Assembly (NCBI GenBank): GCA_016928525.1
Contig: JAFGKO010000230.1
Location: 1-41,080, forward strand
DNA length: 41,080 bases
From: Anaerolineales bacterium
GTDB lineage: Bacteria; Chloroflexota; Anaerolineae; Anaerolineales; Villigracilaceae
Direction: 5' to 3'
In this document: positions 23,139 through 31,613 of the stretch, in pieces
How the letters are laid out: each line of letters starts with the position of its first letter
Numbering within the stretch: position 1 is the stretch's first letter
The notes under the pieces: model-generated
The model's input: the letters and a program-made list of their open reading frames with translations, nothing else
Databases searched by the model: none
Told to the model about the DNA's origin: nothing
Program-made: the position numbers and the translations under genes

Positions 23139-23199
23139 ATCTTTTCAATAAATCGGGGTGTGGGTATACCCACTTTTCCCCCACTTTTTGAGAGGATAC
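23139..23199. repeat. MITE-like nested palindrome (family C, copy 2)
   Basis: The outer ends ATCTTTTCAATAAATCGGGG (23139-23158) and CTTTTTGAGAGGATAC (about 23183-23198) match copy 1 at 9013-9104. The core here is a shorter palindrome GTGGG-TATA-CCCAC. It lies 26 nt upstream of the def start codon. Confidence 0.78.
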
Positions 23200-23225
23200 T
23201 TCGAAACAAACATTAGAGGCATGAA

Positions 23226-23750
23226 ATGGCACTACGAACTATCGTAACCTTACCCGAACCGGTCCTGCGTCGCAAAGCCCGGCCGGTTACCAAATTTGAC
23301 GAAACGTTACAGACCTTGATCGACGACATGATCGACACCATGCGTGATGCGCCCGGCGTGGGCCTGGCTGCGCCGCAAGTGGGTGTATCTGAGCGCGTGA
23401 TCGTGGTGGAATATGCCGAACCAGAGGAAGTGGAAGAAGGCGAGGAGCCCAAAGAAGTCGAGCCGAAGCTGTACGTAATGGTCAACCCTGAAATTGTGAA
23501 AGTTTCGCCGGAAACTGAGGTAGGCGTCGAAGGTTGCCTTTCCATCCCAATGCTGGTCGGCGAGGTGGAGCGGGCGCAAGAAATCCGCATTAAGGGTTTA
23601 AATCGTCGTGGACAACCGATGAAACTCAAAGTCGATGGTTGGCTGGCGCGCATCTTCCAGCATGAGATCGACCATATCAATGGCGTTGTCTTTACTGACA
23701 GAGCTACGCAAGTCTGGCAGCCGGAGGAGCCGGTGGAGGATACGGTTTGA
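23226..23750 (+). CDS. def: peptide deformylase
   Basis: A 174-residue deformylase that removes the formyl group from nascent N-terminal Met. All three motifs are present: GVGLAAPQVG (motif 1), EGCLSIP with the metal-binding Cys (motif 2) and QHEIDHINGVVF with the HExxH metal site (motif 3). An acidic insert (EEVEEGEEPKEVEP) lies between motifs 1 and 2. AGAGG lies about 7 nt before the ATG. The gene sits 52 bp upstream of recF. Confidence 0.97.
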   Translation: MALRTIVTLPEPVLRRKARPVTKFDETLQTLIDDMIDTMRDAPGVGLAAPQVGVSERVIVVEYAEPEEVEEGEEPKEVEPKLYVMVNPEIVKVSPETEVGVEGCLSIPMLVGEVERAQEIRIKGLNRRGQPMKLKVDGWLARIFQHEIDHINGVVFTDRATQVWQPEEPVEDTV

Positions 23751-23802
23751 CCCTCCCCGCTTAGATGTGGCGGAAGTGCAACTGCTGGCTTATCGAACAA
23801 GG

Positions 23803-25023
23803 ATGTACCTCAAACATCTCTCCCTGACCAATTTCCGCAATTTCGCCCGCCTGGACCTGGATGTGCCCCGGCGGGTTGTTGTGTTGGTGGGCAGTAACGC
23901 TCAGGGCAAGACCAGCCTGCTGGAAGCAGTCTATTTCATGGCAGCATTTACCTCTTTCCAGACGCATGCGGACAGGCAACTGGTCAACTTCATTGCGGCG
24001 CGTGAAGCGCGCAAGCAGGTTATGGTCGGGCGGCTGGTGGCGGATTTCCAGCGCGGCAAGTCGGATCATCGTCTGGAGGCGCGCCTGATCCTGGAGCCGA
24101 CTGGCGTCAATGGTGTACGCCTGCGCAAGGAAGTGTTGTTGGATGGGGTCAAACGCTCGTTGAGTGATGTCATCGGGCAATTCAATGCGGTCGTTTTTGT
24201 GCCGCAGATGTCGCAGATTTTGGAAGGTGGACCGGATGAGCGCCGTCGTTATCTGAACCTGGCGCTGGCGCAGACAATTCCATCCTATATGCGCGCCTTG
24301 AGCGAATACAATCAGGCGCTCAGTCAGCGCAATGCGCTGCTCAAGGCACTGAATGAAAATGGGAGAAACAGCGAGCAGCTTAGTGCCTGGGATGAAGCAT
24401 TGGCCCGTCTGGGAGCGCAGATCATCCTGTGGCGCATCCAGGCCTTGCAGGAGATCGAGCGTCTGGCGGCGCGCGTCCACCACGAATTGACACGCAGCAA
24501 GGAAGTGTTGCGCTTGAGTTACGAGCCGGCCTTTGACCCGCTCCCGCAGCCGGAGGGTCAACTGGGGCTGAAAATGGATACGCCGGTCGATCGTTCCGGG
24601 TTGGAATTGGAAGAAATCCGGGCAGGATTTGTTGAGAAACTGGCACGGTTGCGCAGGGAGGAAATCGCGCGTGGCATGACTACCATTGGCCCGCATCGCG
24701 ACGAATTGCGCTTTCTGGCAAACGGGATTGACCTGGGGGACTACGGCTCACGCGGACAGATCCGCACGGCGCTCCTGGCGTTGAAGATGGCCGAAGTAAA
24801 CTGGATGAAGGAGCGTACGGGCGAGTGGCCGGTCATCCTGTTGGACGAAGTGATGGCCGAACTTGACCTCGAACGTCGCGCCGATTTGCTGGCGTATCTC
24901 GGACAGCGTGAACAGGTGTTGTTTACGACCACGGATTTGAATTTATTTGCACCAGGCTTTGTGCAGAACGCTGAAGTATGGGATGTTCATGGCGGGACCG
25001 TGACCCCGAGACGGGATGGTTGA
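23803..25023 (+). CDS. recF: DNA replication and repair protein RecF
   Basis: A 406-residue SMC-like ATPase that loads RecA at gaps in single-stranded DNA. The N-terminus MYLKHLSLTNFRNFARLDLD is canonical and sets the start. Walker A is GSNAQGKTS, the region near the ABC-type signature is DERRRYLNLALAQ, and Walker B with the D-loop is VILLDEVMAELDLERR. Usual gene neighbours dnaN and gyrB are absent here. The stop codon overlaps the ATG of the next gene (TGATG). Confidence 0.96.
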   Translation: MYLKHLSLTNFRNFARLDLDVPRRVVVLVGSNAQGKTSLLEAVYFMAAFTSFQTHADRQLVNFIAAREARKQVMVGRLVADFQRGKSDHRLEARLILEPTGVNGVRLRKEVLLDGVKRSLSDVIGQFNAVVFVPQMSQILEGGPDERRRYLNLALAQTIPSYMRALSEYNQALSQRNALLKALNENGRNSEQLSAWDEALARLGAQIILWRIQALQEIERLAARVHHELTRSKEVLRLSYEPAFDPLPQPEGQLGLKMDTPVDRSGLELEEIRAGFVEKLARLRREEIARGMTTIGPHRDELRFLANGIDLGDYGSRGQIRTALLALKMAEVNWMKERTGEWPVILLDEVMAELDLERRADLLAYLGQREQVLFTTTDLNLFAPGFVQNAEVWDVHGGTVTPRRDG

Positions 25024-26075
25024 TGGCGATTATTCGAGGTTTTTGGGTTGAATGGCTATTGATGGCGGGAGTCTTTGCGCTCCTGATTATTATCCTGCGG
25101 GCTCGTATGCGCATACGCGCGCAGGCGAGAGATAAAGCTAAAAGAGCCCCCTTGAATTTTTGGGGATGGGTACTGTATGCCTTGCGCTTGCTCGGCTTTG
25201 GGCTGGCAGCGTTTTTGCTGGTCAGCCTGGCGATCATGGTGTACCGCAACTGGATTGGATTACAAGCCGAGACAGCCCCGGCTCCCAGCCAGGTGGAAAT
25301 TCCAGCGGATTTACCCTTTGCCGTGGAAGAGGTGAGTTTTCAGAGCGAAGATGGCTTACGGATTGCTGGTTGGTATGTGCCGCCTGAGAACGGCGCGTTG
25401 GTCATTTTGTTGCATGGCTATGGCGGTAACCGCAAAACTATGCTCTGGCACGCAAAACAATTGACAAAGGCCGGCTATGGCGTATTGATGTATGATGAGC
25501 GCGCTTCCGGCGAGAGCGAAGGGACGTACCGCTCGTATGGCTGGGAAGACCCGCGGGACGTAGGTGGTGCGCTGGACTTCCTGAGTGAAAAAACAGAAGT
25601 TGATCCAGGCAAAATCGGCATCGCGGGTTGTTCCATCGGTGGACAGATCGCTTTACAGGGCGCGGCGTATTACCCGCAGATTGGAGCCGTCTGGGCGGAT
25701 GGGGCCTCCTCGGTCCGTGCCCGAGATATTCATAAACCAACCAACCCAATTTTTGGCCTGATCGTCGTTGCCAATTACATGTTGGATTGGATGTACGAGG
25801 TCAAGCTGGGTATCGAGGCACCCGCCCCCATGATCGAGATCATTGGTGACATTGCGCCGCGTCCGATCATGCTGGTGGGGAGCGGGATTCCCCATCCGTT
25901 TGTCGGCAGCGAGGAAGACCATTTGAAGGTTTATGCACAGTATGCTGGGGAGAACGCTGAACTGTGGGTGCTCCCGGACGCCGGTCACTGTGGCGGGCCG
26001 CGCGCCAGGCCGGAAGAATATGCGTATCGGATGGTAGAATTCTTTGATACAGCCTTTGATCTTCGAAGGAAGTAA
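25023..26075 (+). CDS. membrane-anchored alpha/beta hydrolase
   Basis: A 350-residue protein with two N-terminal transmembrane helices (about 10-26 and 52-75), then an extracytoplasmic alpha/beta hydrolase of the YqkD/BAAT-like type: VILLHGYGGNRKTM (oxyanion loop), VLMYDERASGESEG, and GIAGCSIGGQIALQ with the nucleophile Ser in GCSIG. A catalytic His is likely in PDAGHCGG. The substrate is unknown. The start overlaps the recF stop by one base, implying translational coupling. Confidence 0.85.
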   Translation: MAIIRGFWVEWLLMAGVFALLIIILRARMRIRAQARDKAKRAPLNFWGWVLYALRLLGFGLAAFLLVSLAIMVYRNWIGLQAETAPAPSQVEIPADLPFAVEEVSFQSEDGLRIAGWYVPPENGALVILLHGYGGNRKTMLWHAKQLTKAGYGVLMYDERASGESEGTYRSYGWEDPRDVGGALDFLSEKTEVDPGKIGIAGCSIGGQIALQGAAYYPQIGAVWADGASSVRARDIHKPTNPIFGLIVVANYMLDWMYEVKLGIEAPAPMIEIIGDIAPRPIMLVGSGIPHPFVGSEEDHLKVYAQYAGENAELWVLPDAGHCGGPRARPEEYAYRMVEFFDTAFDLRRK

Positions 26076-26077
26076 AG

Positions 26078-26164
26078 ATGTCAGTCGAAAAGCCACAGGA
26101 AGTGGAAACCGATGTATTTGAGTCTAAAATTGATTGTGAGTGGATGCCAGATGAAAGGAACTGA
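26078..26164 (+). CDS. small ORF (28 aa) between hydrolase and lepB
   Basis: An ATG 2 nt after the hydrolase stop codon, preceded by AAGGAAG, opens a 28-codon acidic frame (starting MSVEKPQEVETD, ending CEWMPDERN). Its TGA directly adjoins the TTG start of the signal peptidase gene. The good ribosome binding site and the gap-free junction suggest it is translated, perhaps only to couple lepB translation. No family is recognised. Confidence 0.4.
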   Translation: MSVEKPQEVETDVFESKIDCEWMPDERN

Positions 26165-26719
26165 TTGGTGAATAACTTCCAACGCTTGTTCGGCAAAGTC
26201 GTTCGGTTCATTATCAGAGAGATACTTACTACGCTAATCCCTGCTCTTATTCTGGCGTTCCTCCTCACGCATTTTGTTGGAGAGAGAGTGGTTGTTTACA
26301 GCCAGAGCATGGAACCGAATTTGCACGAAGAGCAGCAAATCATCGTCGAAAAGGTGAGTTGTTATTTCCAGGTACCTGAACGCGGCGATATTGTGATTGT
26401 AGATTTAATTGGCGAGGAAATCCCTTTGATCAAACGGGTGATTGGTTTGCCTGAAGAAGTATTGGAAATCAAAAACAATCAGGTTTTCATCAACGGTCAG
26501 GGGTTGATCGAGCCCTACTTGGCCGAAGCGACCCAAAGGGATTTTGGCCCGGTTTACATACCTGCAGAGCACGTGTTCGTGATGGGCGATAACCGTAACA
26601 ATTCCCGCGATTCACGCATGATCGGGCCGGTGCCGCTGGAATGGATCAAGGCCAAAGCCTGGATTTCTGTCTGGCCGGTGGAGGATATCCGAATCTTTGA
26701 CACTGGACAAAAGCCCTGA
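26165..26719 (+). CDS. lepB: signal peptidase I
   Basis: A 184-residue type I signal peptidase that removes secretory signal peptides outside the membrane. One N-terminal helix (about 15-38) is followed by the catalytic Ser in SQSMEPNL (about 48), the Lys in IPLIKRVIGLP (about 90), and GDNRNNSRDSR near the end. The start is the TTG at 26165 or the GTG at 26168; AAAGGA precedes both. It is likely co-transcribed with the upstream hydrolase. Confidence 0.93.
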   Translation: MVNNFQRLFGKVVRFIIREILTTLIPALILAFLLTHFVGERVVVYSQSMEPNLHEEQQIIVEKVSCYFQVPERGDIVIVDLIGEEIPLIKRVIGLPEEVLEIKNNQVFINGQGLIEPYLAEATQRDFGPVYIPAEHVFVMGDNRNNSRDSRMIGPVPLEWIKAKAWISVWPVEDIRIFDTGQKP

Positions 26720-26729
26720 GGAGTTGACT

Positions 26730-27095
26730 ATGTCTGTTAAGCACACACACGATGTCGAAGCTAAAAACGTTGCTGCGGGGAAGGACACCACCATCCAGGT
26801 GTTGATCTCCTCGCAGGAAGGGCCGAATTTTGCCCTGCGCAAGTTCTCGATGAAACCCGGCGGCGGCATGCCCCTGCACACCAACACCGTCGAGCACGAG
26901 CAGTACGTGCTTGGAGGGCGAGCCAGGATCGGGATTGGCGAGCAGGTTTACGAGGTCCAGCCGGGAGATGCGGTGTTCATCCCCGAAGGAATCCCCCATT
27001 TTTACGAGAACATCGGCGACGAGCCGTTCGAGTTCTTATGCATCATCCCCAATAAGGAAGACGTGATCACGATCCTGGATGAATTTTCTTGTTAA
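26730..27095 (+). CDS. cupin domain protein
   Basis: A 121-residue single-domain cupin. Motif 1 is MPLHTNTVEHEQYVLGGRARIG (metal-binding HxnHxE) and motif 2 is PGDAVFIPEGIPHFYENIG. GAGGAG lies just upstream of the ATG. Small cupins of this type bind a metal and act as sugar or metabolite binding proteins or dioxygenases; the substrate cannot be told. It follows lepB after 10 bp and probably ends that operon. Confidence 0.88.
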   Translation: MSVKHTHDVEAKNVAAGKDTTIQVLISSQEGPNFALRKFSMKPGGGMPLHTNTVEHEQYVLGGRARIGIGEQVYEVQPGDAVFIPEGIPHFYENIGDEPFEFLCIIPNKEDVITILDEFSC

Positions 27096-27100
27096 ATGAC

Positions 27101-27154
27101 CCTTGCGAAGGCTTGTCCTGAGGGCAAAGCCCGAAGGATCAAACCTTCGCAAGG
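27101..27154. repeat. CCTTGCGAAGG inverted repeat / possible terminator
   Basis: CCTTGCGAAGG (27101-27111) and CCTTCGCAAGG (27144-27154) are perfect 11-bp inverted arms around a partly self-complementary loop. The sequence then runs GATTTTAC. It lies between convergent cupin and rsmG genes and may terminate both. Confidence 0.7.
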
Positions 27155-27162
27155 ATTTTACA

Positions 27163-27873
27163 TTACAATGGCTTCTTCGTTGGGATCCCGGGCTTGCGCG
27201 GGTATCCCGGTGGCGTAGCCGCAACCTTATCCACCAGCACGAGATGACGCTCATCGACCACGCCCGGCAGCGTGACGGGGATTAACTGCCGCACCTCACC
27301 GCCCAACAGTTTGATCGCGTTTTCTGCAGAGTGAACTTCTGCCGGACCGCTTTCCCCCTTTTGTGCTAACATCCTCCCACCGACTTGAACCAGCGGGAGC
27401 AAATATTCCGAGAGCACGCGCATATTGGCGACCGCGCGGGCAACGCCCCAGTCGTATCGTTCGCGATGTTCTCGCATCTGTCCCAGGTCTTCGGCGCGCG
27501 CGTTGATAACGTCCACGCCCTCCAGCCCCAGCAACCGGACGATGTGCTGGCAGAACATGGCCTTTTTGCCGACCGATTCGACTAGCGTTACTTTGGTATT
27601 GGGATAAATGATTTTCAGGGGGATGCCGGGAAAGCCTGCGCCGGTGCCGACGTCGATCAAATTGGCAGGCGGATTGGCCTTCCAGGCCAGCACACAGGAA
27701 AAGGAATCCAGGAAATGCTTGGTACGGATGCCGGCCACATCGCGGATGGCGGTCAGGTTGAATTTCTGGTTCCACTCGATCAGTTCACGTTCGTAGGTGG
27801 TCAATGCGATCACCTGCCGCCCGGTCAAATGGACGTTGAAGAGCGCCTGCGCATCCTGGACGAGTTTTTCCAT
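27163..27873 (-). CDS. rsmG: 16S rRNA m7G527 methyltransferase
   Basis: A 236-residue RsmG (GidB) methyltransferase. The N-terminal helix LTTYERELIEWNQKFNLTAI is typical, then HFLDSFSC, VDVGTGAGFPGIPLKI (SAM motif I), VTLVESVGKKAMFCQHI and VARAVANMRVLSEYLLPL. The C-terminal YPRKPGIPTKKPL is the usual family end. It methylates G527 of 16S rRNA. It is a single gene in opposite orientation to its neighbours. Confidence 0.95.
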   Translation of the reverse strand: MEKLVQDAQALFNVHLTGRQVIALTTYERELIEWNQKFNLTAIRDVAGIRTKHFLDSFSCVLAWKANPPANLIDVGTGAGFPGIPLKIIYPNTKVTLVESVGKKAMFCQHIVRLLGLEGVDVINARAEDLGQMREHRERYDWGVARAVANMRVLSEYLLPLVQVGGRMLAQKGESGPAEVHSAENAIKLLGGEVRQLIPVTLPGVVDERHLVLVDKVAATPPGYPRKPGIPTKKPL

Positions 27874-27913
27874 TGGGGGAAATTATACCTCTCTCCACAC
27901 ATCCCCTTATTTT

Positions 27914-27943
27914 CTGCACAAATTCTGCACATTTGTCTAGTAT
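27914..27943 (+). promoter_or_regulatory. tandem-box promoter of SH3 lipoprotein gene
   Basis: CTGCACA boxes at 27914-27920 and 27925-27931 repeat with an 11-bp period. After 6 nt comes TAGTAT (27938-27943) as the -10 box, so the boxes occupy the -35 position. The same layout precedes the macA-like gene at 29519-29548. Direct repeats with an 11-bp period over the -35 are typical of OmpR/PhoB-type activators. Confidence 0.65.
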
Positions 27944-27989
27944 TCTACGGGGAGTATGAAAAGGCAATGTTTTTGATTAGGAAAATACA

Positions 27990-28739
27990 ATGTCACTGAA
28001 AACCTCTAAAGTATATTTTGGATTTCTGATTGTCGTGATAGCTCTTTTCGTCCAGGCTTGTGGAGTTCCTCAAAGGCCCATGCCGGTTTCCTCGAAGCAA
28101 TCCATGCCGTCATCGGTGGAATTGCCAGCGTCGGCTACGCCCACGATGGATGTTCAGAATGGCTCTCCAATGGCTACTGCGACACCAACCCCAACAGCTA
28201 GTATCACCCCGACCTCGATATTACCTGTTGTCACAGTTACTGCCATGAACGGAAATGTGGCCATTCGAACCGGACCAGATATAGTTTTTGACGCGGTGGC
28301 AGCGTTGAACGAAGGGGAAACAGTGACTGCCCTGGCTCGCAGTATTTTAGACGGCTGGCTTCAGGTCCCCATCCCCTCTCAGCCGGGGAACACGGGCTGG
28401 ATTTCTACGAAAACGAGCTATTCCGTAGTAAGCGGCAATGTGCTTGACCTGCCGCGGATCGATATCGTCGAGTGGCCTACAGGGTCGTATCTGATCAACT
28501 GCACCACCCATCGAATACTTGTGCAACCGGGAGATAAAACGCTTCAGCCGATAAAAGACTCTCCGGGGAATCGCGTTTGGTTTTCACCGGGTGTCTACAA
28601 AGTTTACGACATGGATGTTGAGGAACAACCGGAGATAACGACAATTAAATTGAGTTCACATGTTGAAGTTCAGATTGTCACCGACGGCAATCGACAGCGA
28701 TCGGAATGCCCTTACCCCGACGATTTGCTAGGGAAGTAA
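27990..28739 (+). CDS. SH3b-domain lipoprotein
   Basis: A 249-residue lipoprotein: signal peptide with lipobox VQAC (Cys at about 24), a Ser/Thr/Pro linker to about residue 75, a bacterial SH3 domain (about 78-145; NVAIRTGPDIVFDAVAALNE, GWLQVPIPSQPGNTGWISTK), and a C-terminal beta-rich part of unknown family. Bacterial SH3b domains often bind cell-wall or other surface ligands. AGGA lies 7 nt before the ATG. It forms a pair with the next lipoprotein gene and has the tandem-box promoter upstream. Confidence 0.82.
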   Translation: MSLKTSKVYFGFLIVVIALFVQACGVPQRPMPVSSKQSMPSSVELPASATPTMDVQNGSPMATATPTPTASITPTSILPVVTVTAMNGNVAIRTGPDIVFDAVAALNEGETVTALARSILDGWLQVPIPSQPGNTGWISTKTSYSVVSGNVLDLPRIDIVEWPTGSYLINCTTHRILVQPGDKTLQPIKDSPGNRVWFSPGVYKVYDMDVEEQPEITTIKLSSHVEVQIVTDGNRQRSECPYPDDLLGK

Positions 28740-28766
28740 AAAATTCATCGTGAAAAGAGAGTAAAC

Positions 28767-29489
28767 ATGAAGAAGATAAGCTTATCCTTTCTAGTACCTG
28801 TATTGCTTTTGAGCGCATGTATGCCGCCTGCAACGGATCAATCATTGAGCGGGTCGGTAACTGAGATTCCCACTGCCATAGTGACAGCCACGCAGCGACC
28901 GCCAACGCGTACTCCAGCACCTACTGCAACGGAAACATTGACGCCTACCCCTGATTTAAGTCTAGTTGGACTGCCAGTCGAAAAAGAATGGGAACGGATA
29001 TTCGATTTTGTTGACCAGATGTGTAACGCAGAGTGGTTCACCCGCGGTGAAAAATTGGCCTGTCCGGGGAATGAAACGCAGAAGGATCTGGGTTACGTTA
29101 TGAGTCTAGATGGAGAGGACCAGGGGCTTCCGTCTAATATGAACATCATGCTTACGTACCCGCCCCAACTCAATTTTGGGACGACCTCCAGCAAATATCC
29201 CTCTTTTACGGTACAGAAAGGAGATCGATTCCGGGCCGTGCTTACCTGCCGTGAGCATTCATTTTGTGATGTTCAATTTGATCTTGGTTACTACAATGAG
29301 GAAGGTGGACATACGGGTCTAAAGAGCTGGCGATATATCTTTGCAGATTCTTCCATAGTGATCGATTATCCGCTTGACTCTATTGCCGGAGAAACGGTCC
29401 AGTTTGGCCTGTCTGTTCTCGTCAAGGGAAATCGGTCCGATGCTTATGCGGTCTGGATTGCCCCGCACATCTATCGTCCCGCTCCGTAG
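28767..29489 (+). CDS. lipoprotein of unknown function
   Basis: A 240-residue lipoprotein with signal peptide MKKISLSFLVPVLLLSAC (Cys18), a Thr/Pro linker to about 65, then a globular domain of about 170 residues with four Cys (MCNAEWF, LACPGNE, LTCREHSFCDVQF) and many aromatic residues. The central part (LTCREHSFCDVQFDLGYYNE) resembles a beta-sandwich, but I do not recognise the family. It lies 27 bp after the SH3 lipoprotein gene and probably shares its promoter. Confidence 0.72.
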   Translation: MKKISLSFLVPVLLLSACMPPATDQSLSGSVTEIPTAIVTATQRPPTRTPAPTATETLTPTPDLSLVGLPVEKEWERIFDFVDQMCNAEWFTRGEKLACPGNETQKDLGYVMSLDGEDQGLPSNMNIMLTYPPQLNFGTTSSKYPSFTVQKGDRFRAVLTCREHSFCDVQFDLGYYNEEGGHTGLKSWRYIFADSSIVIDYPLDSIAGETVQFGLSVLVKGNRSDAYAVWIAPHIYRPAP

Positions 29490-29518
29490 ATGATGACATC
29501 CATAATTACCCTCTTCAT

Positions 29519-29548
29519 CTGCACAAAATTTGCATATCTATCTACTAT
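29519..29548 (+). promoter_or_regulatory. tandem-box promoter of efflux operon
   Basis: CTGCACA (29519-29525) and TTGCATA (29530-29536) repeat with an 11-bp period; after 6 nt comes the -10 box TACTAT (29543-29548). Box spacing and -10 distance are identical to those at 27914-27943. Confidence 0.65.
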
Positions 29549-29580
29549 CCTATAACGAATGCAATAAGGAGATATATAAA

Positions 29581-30882
29581 ATGAAATCGGTTTGGAACTT
29601 CTTGAAAAATAAAAGGGGTAGAAACTGGGGGATCGTAGTTATTGTCTTGCTAATAACTGTGGTGCTGGTGCCACGCATCTTGCCTGGGTCCAATCTTGCA
29701 ATGGCGCAAACTACGGAAGCCAAGGTTGTATCTCTGAATGTCGCTGAGACCGTGGACACATCTGGCAGCCTGCAGGCGCAGCCCTTTGCCAGCCTGGAGT
29801 GGAAAACTGACGGCGTAGTGGAAGCTGTGAACGTTAAAACTGGGGATATGGTTAAGTCAGGAGATATCCTGCTGTCTTTACAAACGTCCAGCACTTCGTC
29901 AAACATCATCTCGGCGCAAGTAGATCTGGTGCAAGCCCAAAAGGATTTGGAAGAGTTATTGAATTCCGACACGGACCGCGCCCAGGCTGCCATCGATTTG
30001 CAGGATGCGAAAGAAGCCTACGAGAAGGCCTATAACTGGCGCGTTGAATTGAATAAGAAAATCTGGATAACGGATTATAAATACAGGTATATCCGCGGGC
30101 AACAAGTTTTAGTACCACACACATACAGAAACTATGCAGCTCCTGAAACGATTGCAAAGGCTGATCGCGACCTGGCTTTGAAAAAGGGTGAACTGGAAGA
30201 TGCTCAACGTGCCTATGATCGCCTGGAAAATGGACCCAATGCACAGGATGTGGCCGCGGCGCAGGCCAAGGTGGATGCGGCCCAGGCTACTGTGAATTCC
30301 TTGAGCATTATCGCCCCATTCGACGGTGAAGTGCTCTCCGTGAGCGATTATGTCGGCGATACGGTCTCTACTGGTGACCTGTCTGTCAATCTGGCGGATG
30401 TGAACCATTTGTATGTGGAAGCAAAGGTGGACGAGTCGGATATTGCAAAAATCAAGGTGGGGAACCCGATCGGGGCCACACTGGATGCGGTTCCAGGATT
30501 GACGCTCACTGGCGTGGTGTCCGTGATCAATCCTGTAGGTGAAATAGATTCAGGCTTGGTCAAATATAAAGTCCGGATCGATCTTGACAAGATGGAAGAT
30601 AGCTCTTTTATCCCATTGGGGACGACTGTGAACGTGACGATCCAGGTGAAGGAGACATCAAAATCACTGGCGGTTCCAATCACAGCAATCCAAAATGACA
30701 ACCAGGGTGAATATGTTCGGATTATCAAGGAAGATGGCTCCACTGTGCGTGTGAACGTTGTGAGCGGTAATATCGTTGGGGACCTTGTGACCGTGACAGG
30801 CGATCTTAAGGAAGGCGACCGCGTATCTACACAAAGTATTGAAAACCAGATGCCTGGTGGCGGCAGTCCCTTTGGAGGCTAA
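29581..30882 (+). CDS. efflux membrane fusion protein (MacA/HlyD-like)
   Basis: A 433-residue periplasmic-adaptor-type protein. It has an N-terminal transmembrane segment (about 15-37), a biotinyl-lipoyl half-motif (DGVVEAVNVKTGDMVKSGDI), a long coiled-coil hairpin (about 115-240), the second lipoyl half (IIAPFDGEVLSVSDYVGDTV), and beta-barrel and membrane-proximal domains (VEAKVDESDIAKIKVGNP, LAVPITAIQ). It couples the ABC transporter encoded downstream to its substrates at the cell surface. AAGGAG lies 9-10 nt before the ATG. First gene of the efflux operon; the start upstream at 29530 overlaps the promoter and is rejected. Confidence 0.9.
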   Translation: MKSVWNFLKNKRGRNWGIVVIVLLITVVLVPRILPGSNLAMAQTTEAKVVSLNVAETVDTSGSLQAQPFASLEWKTDGVVEAVNVKTGDMVKSGDILLSLQTSSTSSNIISAQVDLVQAQKDLEELLNSDTDRAQAAIDLQDAKEAYEKAYNWRVELNKKIWITDYKYRYIRGQQVLVPHTYRNYAAPETIAKADRDLALKKGELEDAQRAYDRLENGPNAQDVAAAQAKVDAAQATVNSLSIIAPFDGEVLSVSDYVGDTVSTGDLSVNLADVNHLYVEAKVDESDIAKIKVGNPIGATLDAVPGLTLTGVVSVINPVGEIDSGLVKYKVRIDLDKMEDSSFIPLGTTVNVTIQVKETSKSLAVPITAIQNDNQGEYVRIIKEDGSTVRVNVVSGNIVGDLVTVTGDLKEGDRVSTQSIENQMPGGGSPFGG

Positions 30883-30885
30883 GCG

Positions 30886-31602
30886 ATGATCCAGATAGAA
30901 GAATTGACCAAGATTTATCAGATGGGTGAAACCGAAGTGCGCGCATTGAATGGTACTACCTTCACCATCGGGAAGGGCGAACTAGTCGCCATTATGGGAC
31001 CCTCAGGCTCAGGAAAAAGCACCTTGATGTCAATTATTGGTTGCCTGGATGTCGCGACCAGTGGCAAATATATGTTGGATGGCATATCGGTTGAAAATAT
31101 GAATGAGACAGAACTTGCAGAAGTCCGCGGTCGAAGGGTCGGATTTGTATTCCAACAGTTTAACCTGCTGGCGCGGACAAGCGCCCTGGAGAATGTCATG
31201 CTGCCACTAACCTATGCAGGCGTAAACGGGAGGAAACGCAAGGAACGCGCAAGAAAAGCGCTCGAACGAGTTGGCCTTGCTGACCGGGTAGATCACGTGC
31301 CCAACGAGCTCTCCGGCGGGCAACAACAGCGTGTGGCGATCGCGCGTGCGCTTGTCAATGAACCGGCCATTCTTCTCGCGGATGAACCGACGGGCGCATT
31401 GGATAGCAATACCGGCGTGGAGATTATGGACTTGTTCCAGGGTCTGCATAAGGAAAATGGACAAACCGTAATCCTGGTAACGCACGATCCTTTTATCGCG
31501 CGCCATACCAATCGCATTATCAAGCTCTCAGATGGACGAGTCGTGTCTGATGAAGTGAACCCCGATCCTATCAAACCGGGCACACACCGCGATGATGAGT
31601 AA
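30886..31602 (+). CDS. ABC transporter ATP-binding protein (MacB/LolD-like)
   Basis: A 238-residue ATPase. Walker A is GPSGSGKST, the Q-loop is VFQQFNLL, the signature is LSGGQQQR, Walker B is AILLADEPTGALD and the H-loop is ILVTHD. It belongs to the group that pairs with FtsX-type permeases in export of peptides, antibiotics or lipoproteins. It starts 3 nt after the membrane fusion gene. Confidence 0.95.
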   Translation: MIQIEELTKIYQMGETEVRALNGTTFTIGKGELVAIMGPSGSGKSTLMSIIGCLDVATSGKYMLDGISVENMNETELAEVRGRRVGFVFQQFNLLARTSALENVMLPLTYAGVNGRKRKERARKALERVGLADRVDHVPNELSGGQQQRVAIARALVNEPAILLADEPTGALDSNTGVEIMDLFQGLHKENGQTVILVTHDPFIARHTNRIIKLSDGRVVSDEVNPDPIKPGTHRDDE

Positions 31603-31613
31603 AGGATAGATAT

